This document shows, in pieces, positions 25,680 to 34,700 of a DNA stretch of 35,281 nt. The notes under the pieces are model-generated. The model was not told the origin of the DNA. It did not search any database and saw only the letters and a program-made list of their open reading frames with translations. This stretch comes from an uncultured Mollicutes bacterium. GTDB taxonomy: Bacteria > Bacillota_I > Bacilli_A > ML615J-28 > CAG-313. The translations under genes were made by a program, and so were the position numbers. The stretch's first letter is position 1, and every line of letters starts with the position of its first letter. The DNA is taken from contig UQBM01000020.1 in the NCBI GenBank assembly GCA_900539265.1, forward strand, positions 1-35,281, given 5' to 3'.

Positions 25680-27725
25680 ATGTTAAAAATTGCAATTGAT
25701 GGTCCAGCTGGTTCTGGTAAATCTACTATATCAAAAATCATAGCAACTAAACTTGGTATTGAATATATTGATACAGGTGCAATGTATCGTGCTATTACTT
25801 TAAAGGCAATCAAACTTGGCATTAATATAGATGATGAAAATCAGTATAACTTTTTAGAATCAACTTCATTAGATATTTGTAATGGTCGTTTCATTATGGA
25901 TGGTGTTGATGTGAGTGATGAAATTAGGTCAGTTGAAGTGACCAATGCTGTTTCAACGCCATCAAAAATGGCAAGAGTTCGTGAATACTTGGTAGAGTAT
26001 CAGCAGAAAATTAGTAATTCAAAAAATTGTATTATGGATGGACGTGATATTGGAACAGTTGTTTTGCCAGATGCCTCTATTAAAATATATCTAGATGCTA
26101 CTATAGAGTGTCGTGCAAGACGAAGAATGTTAGAACGTAGAGAAAAAGGAATTGATTTATCACTTGAAGAAACAATTAGAGAAATTGAACTTCGTGATTG
26201 GAAAGATTCTACAAGAAAGCATAGCCCACTTAGATGTGCAGAGGATGCTGTAGTCATTGATAGTACCGATTTATCAATTGATGAAGTGGTTAGTCGGATT
26301 ATAAATTTAGTAAATGAGAGGACAAAAAAAATGAGTAAATACGCTTATAAAGAAGGACAAAATGTTAGGGGAATGATTATTAATGTAACAAAGGATGCTA
26401 TTTATCTAACCATTGATGAGGATAATAAAGCAGTAATTTATGCTAATGATTTAAAGGGATATCAAGAAGGTCAAAAACTTTATGATACATATTATGAAGG
26501 TCAAGAATTTGAAGGTTTAGTAAAACAAATTACAAAGGATAAAAAAACTGGCGAACCTCTATTTATTTTGTCAACTACATTACAGGATGAAAAAGATAAA
26601 TTGACATTATTTGAACAAATTAAAGATAACGATGAAATAATTAAAGCAAAAGTAGTAAAAGTTACATCTGCAGGTGCCGATTTAGAATACGAAGGATTTA
26701 AGTTATTTTTGCCAACTAAATTTATTGATTTGAAAGAGGAAGCACTACATTCTTTGAAAGGTCAATTTTTAGATGTAATGGTTATTTACGTTAATAAAGA
26801 TCGTTTACAGGTTGTTGTTTCTAATGTGATGGCTATGAAAAAACAATATCGACTTGCAAAAGAAAAAGCATATGCTGCTTTATCCATAGGAATGGAAACT
26901 GAAGGTGAAGTGCTAACTGTCTTACCATATGGTGCAATTGTTAGCCTTGGTGAAGTAAGTGGTTTACTTCATCAATCTGAAGTTGATCATAAACCTATTA
27001 GAAATGTTTCATCACGCTTAAAAGTTGGTGATAAAGTGAAAGTAAAAATTATAGGTATAGATGGTAATAAAATTTCTCTTTCAATGAAGGCTTTAGTGAA
27101 ACATCCATGGGAAGTTCTAAAAGAAAAATATCATGTAGGAGATATTTTTGAAGGAATAGTAAAAAAAGTAATTCCTGCTGGTTTAATCATTGAATTAACC
27201 GAAGACTATTCGGGATTAATGCCAAGAAGCGAATATTCTTGGTTTGCTAATGTGAAATTTGATCAAGAAGTAAAAGAGGGCGATACCATAACAGTCAAGG
27301 TTATGGCGATTGATGATGAAAAAAATCGTGTAAGTTTATCACATAGAGAAACTTTAGAAAATGCTTGGTCTGATATTAAATTACATCGAGGTGATAAAAT
27401 TACTGTAACGGTTTCTTCTATTATAGATAAAGGTGCCCTTGTTAATTATAAAAATGTTCAAGGTTTTTTACCAATTAGTGAAGTTACATCACTCAAGAGA
27501 ATATCTAAAGTTGATGAAGTTTACCCAGTTAACTCAACCCTTGAGGTAATGGTACAAGATTGTGATCCAGCTTTTGCAAAATTACGTGTTAGTGCAAAAG
27601 CAATTGAAATTGCAAAAGAAAGAGATACATTTGATAAATATTTTGCAGAACAAGAAAAAGAACTACCAACCAATACCATAGGTGATATGTTAGGTAACCT
27701 TAATTTAGAAGAGAAAGAAAAATAA
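25680..27725 (+). CDS. Fused cytidylate kinase / ribosomal protein S1 homologue
   Basis: One 681-aa reading frame joining two normally separate proteins. Residues 1-217 are a complete (d)CMP kinase: P-loop GPAGSGKST at 8-16, DTGAMYRAIT, DGRDIGTVVLP and the RD-rich lid. Residues 218-681 are an S1-type protein with five OB-fold (S1) repeats, approximately 222-300, 310-380, 395-470, 480-555 and 565-640; the third and fourth are the best conserved. In Bacillus cmk and ypfD (S1-like) are adjacent separate genes, so this looks like loss of the cmk stop. An internal ATG at 26331 (residue 218) has GAGAGGA 8 bases upstream, so free S1 could still be made. AGAGGTGG precedes the first ATG. der follows after 2 bases. 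Confidence 0.93.
   Translation: MLKIAIDGPAGSGKSTISKIIATKLGIEYIDTGAMYRAITLKAIKLGINIDDENQYNFLESTSLDICNGRFIMDGVDVSDEIRSVEVTNAVSTPSKMARVREYLVEYQQKISNSKNCIMDGRDIGTVVLPDASIKIYLDATIECRARRRMLERREKGIDLSLEETIREIELRDWKDSTRKHSPLRCAEDAVVIDSTDLSIDEVVSRIINLVNERTKKMSKYAYKEGQNVRGMIINVTKDAIYLTIDEDNKAVIYANDLKGYQEGQKLYDTYYEGQEFEGLVKQITKDKKTGEPLFILSTTLQDEKDKLTLFEQIKDNDEIIKAKVVKVTSAGADLEYEGFKLFLPTKFIDLKEEALHSLKGQFLDVMVIYVNKDRLQVVVSNVMAMKKQYRLAKEKAYAALSIGMETEGEVLTVLPYGAIVSLGEVSGLLHQSEVDHKPIRNVSSRLKVGDKVKVKIIGIDGNKISLSMKALVKHPWEVLKEKYHVGDIFEGIVKKVIPAGLIIELTEDYSGLMPRSEYSWFANVKFDQEVKEGDTITVKVMAIDDEKNRVSLSHRETLENAWSDIKLHRGDKITVTVSSIIDKGALVNYKNVQGFLPISEVTSLKRISKVDEVYPVNSTLEVMVQDCDPAFAKLRVSAKAIEIAKERDTFDKYFAEQEKELPTNTIGDMLGNLNLEEKEK
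26316..26333 (+). promoter_or_regulatory. Internal ribosome-binding site and ATG for the S1 half
   Basis: GAGAGGA at 26316-26322, 8 bases before the in-frame ATG at 26331, exactly at the domain boundary. It is a likely relic of separate genes or a working second start. Confidence 0.55.
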
Positions 27726-27727
27726 TT

Positions 27728-29038
27728 ATGAAAAGAGGAACAGTTGCGATTGTAGGTCGGCCTAATGTTGGAAAGTCGAGTATCTTCAATCGATTAGCAG
27801 GTGAAAAATTAGCAATTACGGATGATGCTAGTGGCATTACAAGAGATCGATTATATACAAATTGTGAATGGTTAGATCAAGAGTTCTCATTAATTGATAC
27901 AGGTGGAATTGAGCTTAAAAATGTTCCCTTTATGGAAGAAATCAAGGCACAAGCTCAATTAGCAATTGATGAGGCAGATGTTATTGTCTTGGTTACTGAT
28001 GGAAGAGTAGGAATTACTAATGGAGATCGCGATGTTATAAATATTTTACATCGGAGTAAAAAACCTGTTATTGTTGCCGCAAACAAAATAGATGACATAA
28101 AATTCATGGATAATATCTATGAATTTTATAATTTAGGGGTTGACGAAGTCTTTGCAATTAGTGCTCTTCATGGGATTGGTATTGGTGATATGCTAGATTG
28201 TATCATTGAACTACTACCAGAAAAAAAAATTAAAAGATATGATGATACTACTGAATTTTGTATTATTGGACAACCCAATGTTGGCAAAAGTTCTTTAACA
28301 AATGCAATACTAGGAACGGAAAGAGTTATTGTTAGTGATATTGCAGGAACAACTCGTGATGCAATTGATTCTAAGTTTACAAAAGATGGTATAAATTATG
28401 TTGTCATAGATACAGCTGGAATTAGAAAACAAGGGAAAATTTATGAAAATGCCGAAAAATATAGCGTTCTTAGAGCTATTAAAGCAATAGAGAGATCATC
28501 AATTGTTTTAGTCGTTTTAGATGGAACAAAGGAAATTGAGGAGCAAGATAAAAGAATTGCTGGTTATGCGGCAGAATATAATAAGGGTGTTATTATCGTT
28601 GTTAACAAGTGGGATGCTGTTGAAAAAGATGAAAAAACGATGAAAGAATATACGGAAAAAATTAGAAAAAATTTTTTATTCTTAAATTATGCTCCAATTG
28701 TTTTTGTTTCAGCTTTAAAAAATCAACGAATCCAAACACTCTTTGAACAAATAAAAATTGTTTCGCAAAATTATACAAGAAGGCTTGCAACTAATGTTTT
28801 AAATGATATTTTACTTGATGCTTCATTAATGAATCAAGCACCTATTTTTAATGGTGATCGTATAAAAATTTATTATGGTTCCCAAGTTGAGATAGCACCT
28901 CCAACTTTTGTTCTTTTTGTAAATGATCCCAATTATATGCATTTTTCATATCAACGATATTTGGAAAATCGTTTTCGAGAAGCCTTTATGTTAGAGGGCA
29001 CTCCAATTAAAATTATATTAAGAAAGCGAGAAAATTAA
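27728..29038 (+). CDS. der: Ribosome-assembly GTPase Der (EngA)
   Basis: Essential double GTPase acting in late 50S assembly. Two G domains are visible: the first with GRPNVGKSS at 10-18 and DTGGIE, the second with GQPNVGKSS at 181-189, DTAGIRKQGK and NKWD. A C-terminal KH-like domain (about 350-436) follows. 436 aa, usual length. It starts 2 bases after the cmk-rpsA stop and its last base is the first base of the gpsA start codon. The cmk-S1-der-gpsA order matches Bacillus. Confidence 0.97.
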   Translation: MKRGTVAIVGRPNVGKSSIFNRLAGEKLAITDDASGITRDRLYTNCEWLDQEFSLIDTGGIELKNVPFMEEIKAQAQLAIDEADVIVLVTDGRVGITNGDRDVINILHRSKKPVIVAANKIDDIKFMDNIYEFYNLGVDEVFAISALHGIGIGDMLDCIIELLPEKKIKRYDDTTEFCIIGQPNVGKSSLTNAILGTERVIVSDIAGTTRDAIDSKFTKDGINYVVIDTAGIRKQGKIYENAEKYSVLRAIKAIERSSIVLVVLDGTKEIEEQDKRIAGYAAEYNKGVIIVVNKWDAVEKDEKTMKEYTEKIRKNFLFLNYAPIVFVSALKNQRIQTLFEQIKIVSQNYTRRLATNVLNDILLDASLMNQAPIFNGDRIKIYYGSQVEIAPPTFVLFVNDPNYMHFSYQRYLENRFREAFMLEGTPIKIILRKREN

Positions 29039-30039
29039 TGGAAAAGGTTTCAATTATTGGTGCAGGTAGTTGGGGAAGTGCACTTGCTAGAATTCTTGGC
29101 GATAATCATTATCAAGTATTACTTTATGATACTGATAAGAATACTGTCGATGAAATAAATCATTTTCATACAAATTTATCTAAACTTCCAGTTGGGATGC
29201 TTCCTTTAAAAGTTAAAGCTACTACTTCAATTAAAGAAGTTATAGATTTTTCAGATATCATTGTTTTGAGTGTTCCAACCAAGGTATTAAGAAGTGTTTT
29301 AAATTTGATCAATGAGATAATAGATAAACCAAAACTTTTTGTTAATACTTCAAAAGGACTTGAACCAGATACTTATCTAAGAGTATCAGAGGTTTTAAAT
29401 ACGACAATTAATAACCATTACATAAAAGGATTTGTTGCTTTAACAGGACCATCACATGCAGAAGAAGTTATAAGACAATTACCCACAACTATTTGTTCCG
29501 TATCCACAAATAAAGAAGATGCTAAATTAATACAAAAAATATTTAATAATTCGACCTACTTTAGAGTATATACGGGTTCAGATTTAGTCGGTTCTGAACT
29601 TTGTAGTGCTATTAAAAATGTCTATGCTATTGCATCAGGTATGCTTGAAGGTTGTGGATATGGTGATAATGCAAGAGCAGGATTAATTTCAAGAGCTTTG
29701 GTTGAAATGAAAAGAATTGTTGTTGCAATGGGTGGTAAAGAAGATACAATATATGGATTAACTGGAGTTGGTGATTTAGTCGTAACGACAACTTCACATC
29801 ATTCAAGAAATTTTCAAGCAGGTGTAAAACTTGCAAAAGGTAGTAATCTTGCGGAAACAATAGCTTCCATGTCAATGGTGGTTGAGGGAGCAAGAACAGC
29901 AGAGGCTGTATATGAAGTTTCTAAAAAATTAAATCTTTCAACACCAATTATTGATGCAGTTTATAATGTAATTTATAGAAAGCAGAGTGTCAAAAAAGCA
30001 GTAGCTGAATTAATGAATCGCTCATTAAAAGATGAATAA
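29038..30039 (+). CDS. gpsA: NAD(P)H-dependent glycerol-3-phosphate dehydrogenase
   Basis: Reduces dihydroxyacetone phosphate to sn-glycerol-3-phosphate, the substrate used by PlsY, whose gene is also in this window. Rossmann motif GAGSWGSA at 8-15; the catalytic lysine region SAIKNVYAIASG and the substrate-binding block GDNARAGLISRALVEM are intact. 333 aa. It overlaps der by one base (TAATG). Confidence 0.96.
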   Translation: MEKVSIIGAGSWGSALARILGDNHYQVLLYDTDKNTVDEINHFHTNLSKLPVGMLPLKVKATTSIKEVIDFSDIIVLSVPTKVLRSVLNLINEIIDKPKLFVNTSKGLEPDTYLRVSEVLNTTINNHYIKGFVALTGPSHAEEVIRQLPTTICSVSTNKEDAKLIQKIFNNSTYFRVYTGSDLVGSELCSAIKNVYAIASGMLEGCGYGDNARAGLISRALVEMKRIVVAMGGKEDTIYGLTGVGDLVVTTTSHHSRNFQAGVKLAKGSNLAETIASMSMVVEGARTAEAVYEVSKKLNLSTPIIDAVYNVIYRKQSVKKAVAELMNRSLKDE

Positions 30040-30081
30040 ACAAATTATAGTAGAATTATTTTATTATTTATTTAGTTAGTT

Positions 30082-30108
30082 AAATCACTAGAAATAGTGA
30101 TTTTTTTT
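30082..30108 (+). terminator. Terminator after gpsA
   Basis: AAATCACTA / TAGTGATTT, GAAA loop, followed by TTTTT; ends the cmk-rpsA/der/gpsA operon. Confidence 0.85.
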
Positions 30109-30191
30109 ATAAATACATACTTGTTCTATCATTTTATTTTAAAAACTTTAGAACTATTTTTATAAATTTGTCAACTAAAAAAAGAAATTAC

Positions 30192-30220
30192 TTGAAATAT
30201 GATACACTAGATGATATAAT
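30192..30220 (+). promoter_or_regulatory. Sigma-A promoter of the Big_2 lipoprotein gene
   Basis: TTGAAA (30192-30197), 17-base spacer, TATAAT (30215-30220) with extended TGA. Confidence 0.75.
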
Positions 30221-30252
30221 TAATATCGTATATTTTAGAAAGGAAAAAATGT

Positions 30253-30984
30253 ATGTTAAAATTATCGAAAAAAATCTATTTAATTTTAGCAATCGTTAGT
30301 GCATTTCTTACAATTACTTCATGTAGTAGATTAGTTGGCATTAAAATTGATCTTGGAGAATCTAATTATGAAGTAAGACTTGGACAAAGTCTTGAAATCG
30401 TTCCAGTTGTTACCGAAAATAATAATCCAAGTGATGCTCCGATTGCATATTATTCATATGACAATTCAATAGCTAGTTTTACTGATAAAAAACTAGTTGC
30501 TCATAATATAGGTCAAGTTCGTATCAAAGTATATAGTGTTGACAATCCCAATATTTATGATGTTGCCATTGTTAACGTTGTAAAAGATAACTCACTTGAA
30601 GTAGAGTTTGAGTATGAAGAAATCATGTTAAAGGGAGAAAAGCAAACTATAAATTATCAGTTTCAAATAGATGATGGTAGAAAACTAACCTTTACAACAA
30701 ATAATCAAGAAGTTATCAAAGTTGATGAAGAGGGAAATCTTATTGCGGTAGGCATTGGTGAGGCTCTTATTACAACGAGAATTGACTCTTTATATGATGA
30801 GGGAGTATATAAAGATTATAATTTAACTATAAATGTAATCTGCGCAAATGGACAACATAAAATACTCAAAGCCGCCGAACTCAATGTAGACCAAAGCCGT
30901 AACCCAATTTCGGATTACGGCTTTCCAATTAACCTATTTTTTATTATAAATTTTACAATCAATATCTGCTTTTACTTGCAATAA
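30253..30984 (+). CDS. Big_2-type (Ig-like) lipoprotein, 3' end probably not native
   Basis: A 243-aa predicted lipoprotein: a hydrophobic signal with lipobox ITSC (Cys24), then two bacterial Ig-like (Big_2) modules, about 30-110 and 115-197, with the usual YSYDNSIASF and GQVRIKV, and NQEVIKVDEEGNLIAVGIGEALIT-type patterns. It would be anchored to the outer face of the membrane. AGGAAA precedes the ATG. After about residue 195 (base 30840) the character changes: the last 48 residues include a perfect transcription-hairpin sequence and a hydrophobic tail unlike a Big_2 end, and base composition rises. I infer that the original 3' end was replaced by recombination or insertion. Confidence 0.7.
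   Translation: MLKLSKKIYLILAIVSAFLTITSCSRLVGIKIDLGESNYEVRLGQSLEIVPVVTENNNPSDAPIAYYSYDNSIASFTDKKLVAHNIGQVRIKVYSVDNPNIYDVAIVNVVKDNSLEVEFEYEEIMLKGEKQTINYQFQIDDGRKLTFTTNNQEVIKVDEEGNLIAVGIGEALITTRIDSLYDEGVYKDYNLTINVICANGQHKILKAAELNVDQSRNPISDYGFPINLFFIINFTINICFYLQ
30893..30924. terminator. Hairpin inside the altered 3' end of the lipoprotein frame
   Basis: A perfect 10-bp stem AAAGCCGTAA / TTACGGCTTT with a 12-base loop. The T run comes only after about 12 bases (TATTTTTTATT), so termination strength is uncertain. A hairpin here is expected between genes, not inside one. Confidence 0.5.
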
Positions 30985-31005
30985 AAGAGCAAAATGTGCT
31001 ATACT
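30976..31005 (+). promoter_or_regulatory. Sigma-A promoter facing the GC-rich stretch
   Basis: TTGCAA (30976-30981), 18-base spacer, TATACT (31000-31005). The octamer TTGCAATA occurs at the -35 and again at 31008-31015, just past the -10, a possible operator pair. Confidence 0.6.
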
Positions 31006-31412
31006 ATTTGCAATAGTTAAACACGGTTTATTTTCTTAAATCTAAATTTTGGGGAATGTACATCTTCCCTCCCCCATCGGGCGCGCTAGCGCCTTCTTTT
31101 CGGGACATGAGTTCGCATATGCGTACAGCATGCTGCTAACCCTCTTAAACGCAGACTCCTTGCGCTCGCCTAATCTTTCGGCGTGTTGCAATTACTTTGT
31201 TTTTCAGACCAAGACTCTTTTGTGAGACAACATTCTGTTCATGCGGGCAAAACGTGTAAATTAAAAACGTAATTATTTCACGATTGTTAAATTAACAAAT
31301 CAGGAGATTATACTATGATATATAATTCATCAGGATAAAATAAAGTATGCTTTTGCAAATAATATATTTTATATGAACTTACTTTCAGAATATATAAACA
31401 AGGAGGTCTGAT
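31006..31412. other. GC-rich, palindrome-rich leader or repeat element
   Basis: A gene-free stretch between a good promoter and the small membrane protein gene. Bases 31051-31100 are 60% G+C by hand count (30 of 50) in a window where ordinary genes are near 27%. Local hairpins: GGGAA/TTCCC (31052-31069), GGCGC-gcta-GCGCC (31080-31093), palindromes CGCATATGCG (31114-31123) and CAGCATGCTG (31126-31135), and a nested TTGC-CGCC/GGCG-GCAA stem (31160-31191). Both strands are open for some distance: 58 codons on + from TTG 31049 to TGA 31225, and 49 codons on - from TTG 31191 to TAG 31042, neither with a ribosome site. It may be a structured leader, a small RNA, or an interspersed repeat; I recognise none. 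Confidence 0.5.
31315..31338 (+). CDS. Seven-codon mini-ORF with a good ribosome site
   Basis: AGGAG at 31302-31306 lies 8 bases before an ATG that encodes only MIYNSSG before TAA. It could be a leader peptide for the downstream genes or the stub of a decayed gene. Confidence 0.2.
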   Translation: MIYNSSG

Positions 31413-31658
31413 ATGAAAACATATTCATTATTAGATATATATAAATTAAATCGTAAGATTTTAGGTGTAATGATGCCTATCGCAGCGACAGTATTTTTAT
31501 TGTTGGCAGTAATTATTCTTGTTGCTATGCCTGCTGTATGGTGGGTAAGCCTAATATTGTTCGGGATTGCGCTTGGACTTATACTGTTATGTATCTTTAT
31601 TTGCAAATACATAGATAAAAAAATCAGAGATTTGGAAGAAAAAGAGCACAATAATTAA
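31413..31658 (+). CDS. Small two-TM membrane protein, unknown function
   Basis: An 81-aa protein with a short polar N-terminus, two hydrophobic segments (about 17-39 and 43-65, the second beginning with a WW pair) and a charged C-terminal tail (KKIRDLEEKEHNN), predicting a cytoplasmic hairpin protein. AAGGAGGT is ideally placed before the ATG. It lies 53 bases upstream of the very large secreted-protein gene on the same strand with no terminator between, so they are probably co-transcribed. I do not recognise the family; it could be an accessory for export or anchoring of its neighbour, but that is only positional inference. Confidence 0.65.
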   Translation: MKTYSLLDIYKLNRKILGVMMPIAATVFLLLAVIILVAMPAVWWVSLILFGIALGLILLCIFICKYIDKKIRDLEEKEHNN

Positions 31659-31711
31659 ACGTTTTTATAACTTATATTTATTTGAAATATTTATAACGGG
31701 AGAATAATTTT

Positions 31712-34700
31712 ATGAATAAGATATTAGCAAACAAAAAAAGAACTTGTTTTATCGTTTTATTGCTTACAGTTTTAGTATTTGTTGCTATATGCATTACTTT
31801 ACAAGAAAGAAATACCGTTTTCGCGGCAAGCGCAGACGTGAAAACTGAAGAGTACTCTTCTTTGGATTCCGATTATATTATTGGTTATGAAGGACTGACT
31901 ATTCGGGATTATCCAAATAAATTGCATGCAACGAAGGCTGCAGTTAATTCAAAAGATAACGGCGGCTTTGAATTGAGTGGTTTAAATGAGGATGATCCCA
32001 TTGTGTCTATTATTCCTAAAGAGTATTTTTTTAATGTTGGACAAATTTTGAAAATGGGAGATGAATATGGTTATTTCATAGATACAAAGCAAAAGGCGAA
32101 TCAAAATTATTTATCCAATGTTATGGTTTTTGACATAACAACTAATACAGATTTGACAAGCACTATTGATCGTGTAATAGTTGAAGTGACACCTATCTTT
32201 CAATATAAATATGTAGGACTCACTAATAATGCCGAAGCGGAAATGTTTCATGGGTTTTACCTCTCTTACGGTCAACTTACCGATTCATGTGTAGTTCCAT
32301 ATCCTTCAAAGATGGAAAATTATACATTTGTTCACACTTTGGAATATGGTATGACCGAAGACTATTACCTTAAAGACGTTTCATTTGGAGCTTCACTATT
32401 CAACGAGCAATCGCTTAACAGAGGTTATAGCGGATATGATCCATACAATGATTACGGTTCCTATTTCACTGGATTTGATTATTCCTATCAAGGAAAATAT
32501 CGTGAATATGGTGAATTTAATGGAGCAGATTTAGGTTGGAATATTGCCGATAGCGTGTTCTATTGGTTAGGTTATTTTGATGCGGTGCCTGTTGTCGGAT
32601 CGGTTACATCAGTATTAGGTCAAATTTACTCGACTGTGTCATTGGGCAAAGGATGGATTGATTTTGCTGTTGATACATATAATGCTGTTGAAGGAGAAAT
32701 TAAGTCTACAGAAAACAAACTAACAGCAACTTGTTATTATCAAAACAGAGACGACCAATTAAAATATTATAAAGACGAAAAAGGAAATCCTGTACTAACC
32801 AAGACCGCTACTTTAGTCGTAGATTCAGGGACAGAAAAAAGTATATGGTACGGCGTAGGCGACAATGTAACGGCGTATTTTTCAATCGGACATTCCGCAT
32901 TAAATGGAAAAATTCCGAACCACACTCGCTTTACCAACCAATTAGGTTTACAGATCGTGAGTTCAAATAATGATGAGGTCGTTGCTGCAGGAAGCACCAT
33001 CATTAGCGATTCTTTAAGAGAACAAGAAACGAAAACACTTACGCTTGACGAGTCAAGCGATATCTATATGTTGCCAGAAGGTGGAGATAAATTTACTTTT
33101 GATGCTGAATTTGCCAGTGATTATAATATACAATTTGATACAGATTCGAATGTGGATGTCATTGTGAACGGTCAAACTTATCACGGCAAAAATTTTGATA
33201 TAGATGTTTCGGTTAGGAGCGGTGAAAGAATTGATATAACTATCGCAGGCAATGAGAAAGGAATCCATACTCCCATTTCGGTAACACCAAGTACAAACCT
33301 TACAGGTATGAACATCCCCGGTAATGAATATTATTTGTTAAAAACAAATGAATTGTCCGGAGTAACAAGCCTCACAACAAGCAATGCAAACATTGTTATC
33401 AGCGGATTTTATATTAAAGGGGATGATGGGCTCATTTTATATGATGAATACGGTTCTATTACCGAAACGAATGAGATTTCATATCCTTTTCCGGACGATG
33501 AAAGTTATTATATCGTTCTGCATAATAAAACTGGCAGTTCAAAATCAGACATCAGCATAAATATTGCAGAAATTCCGACGATCACGGAAGGTAATCCGAA
33601 AAGTTTAGAATTGCTGAGCAATTACAGTTATTATGAGTTTCGCACAGGTTCGACTGGCGGTCGATATGTTCAGACTGTTTCGGGAACTGAAACAGATGAT
33701 TTAAGATACAAAGTTTTAAACCAAAATTTTGATCCGATCACAAACGGCTACAGTTATGTTGACGGAGAATATATTATGTCGTTTTCTCCGAATACGACTT
33801 ACTATATTGCGATAATTTCGGATAAGAAAGACACTGCTTCTGTCACTATCAACAGGGAATCGAAAGCATACCAATGGCAAATCTCCGGCGGAAAATTCGG
33901 AAACGGTTATATAACCTATGATCGAGAAATTTATGCCCCGAGAGGAACGTCATATATATTGGAATTTTTGGTAAACGGCATAGTCGTCGATACAAACTAT
34001 TACAGCGAAGATGATGTGCATAACTATTTCGGTGGATATGATATTTCTGTTAATCAGTCCGGGGTATTAAACATACCCTCATCTACGCCGGTCAGAGGTT
34101 CCGGTATTACCGTATACGCGAAATATAATAATGAAGCGTCATACGATCATAGTTTAAAATTGATTCCTGACTTTGCCGACAAGTTGAACGTTATTACAAA
34201 AAATATGGAGTCAACGTTAGGATTTTCCGTTTCTGTCCCCAAATATGTAAAGACAGTTCATTATACTTTATCTGTCGGCGGGAAAGAAGCTTCTTTCACA
34301 AGAAGTATTTCAAATTATAAAGCAGTAAACTATATCACTGAGGACATCCAATCGAATTATAATACAATGGGGTATAGCGGAATCGGGAATATCACTATAA
34401 CCATAGACAGACTGGACGTTGTGACTGCGGTAAACAGCACATATTCTTACAACTGCAATTACTCTGCACAGGTTCATAATCTTTTTGGCGGAGGAGACGG
34501 TTCGGCAAGCAATCCGTTCACTTTGTCGTGTTACAGACACCTCAATAATATGAGAAAAGCCGTGAAAAATAGTCGGTTGGACTATAATTTCAAAATGACA
34601 AGCGACATTTTAATGAAACAAACGGAAACAAATTATTACTGGGATGCTTGGTGGGAATTGATTCCCGCAACATTTTATGGCGTGTTTGACGGCAACGGCT

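Noticed and set aside
29627..29893. 88-codon open frame on the minus strand inside gpsA
   Set aside because: A Leu/His/Gln-rich shadow of a strongly conserved gene, without a ribosome site.
30040..30252. Small gene between gpsA and the lipoprotein gene
   Set aside because: The space holds only a terminator and a promoter; no start codon with a ribosome site opens a frame of useful length.
31385..31651. 88-codon minus-strand frame opposite the 81-aa membrane protein
   Set aside because: The plus-strand frame has an ideal ribosome site and a clear two-TM pattern; the antisense one has neither.
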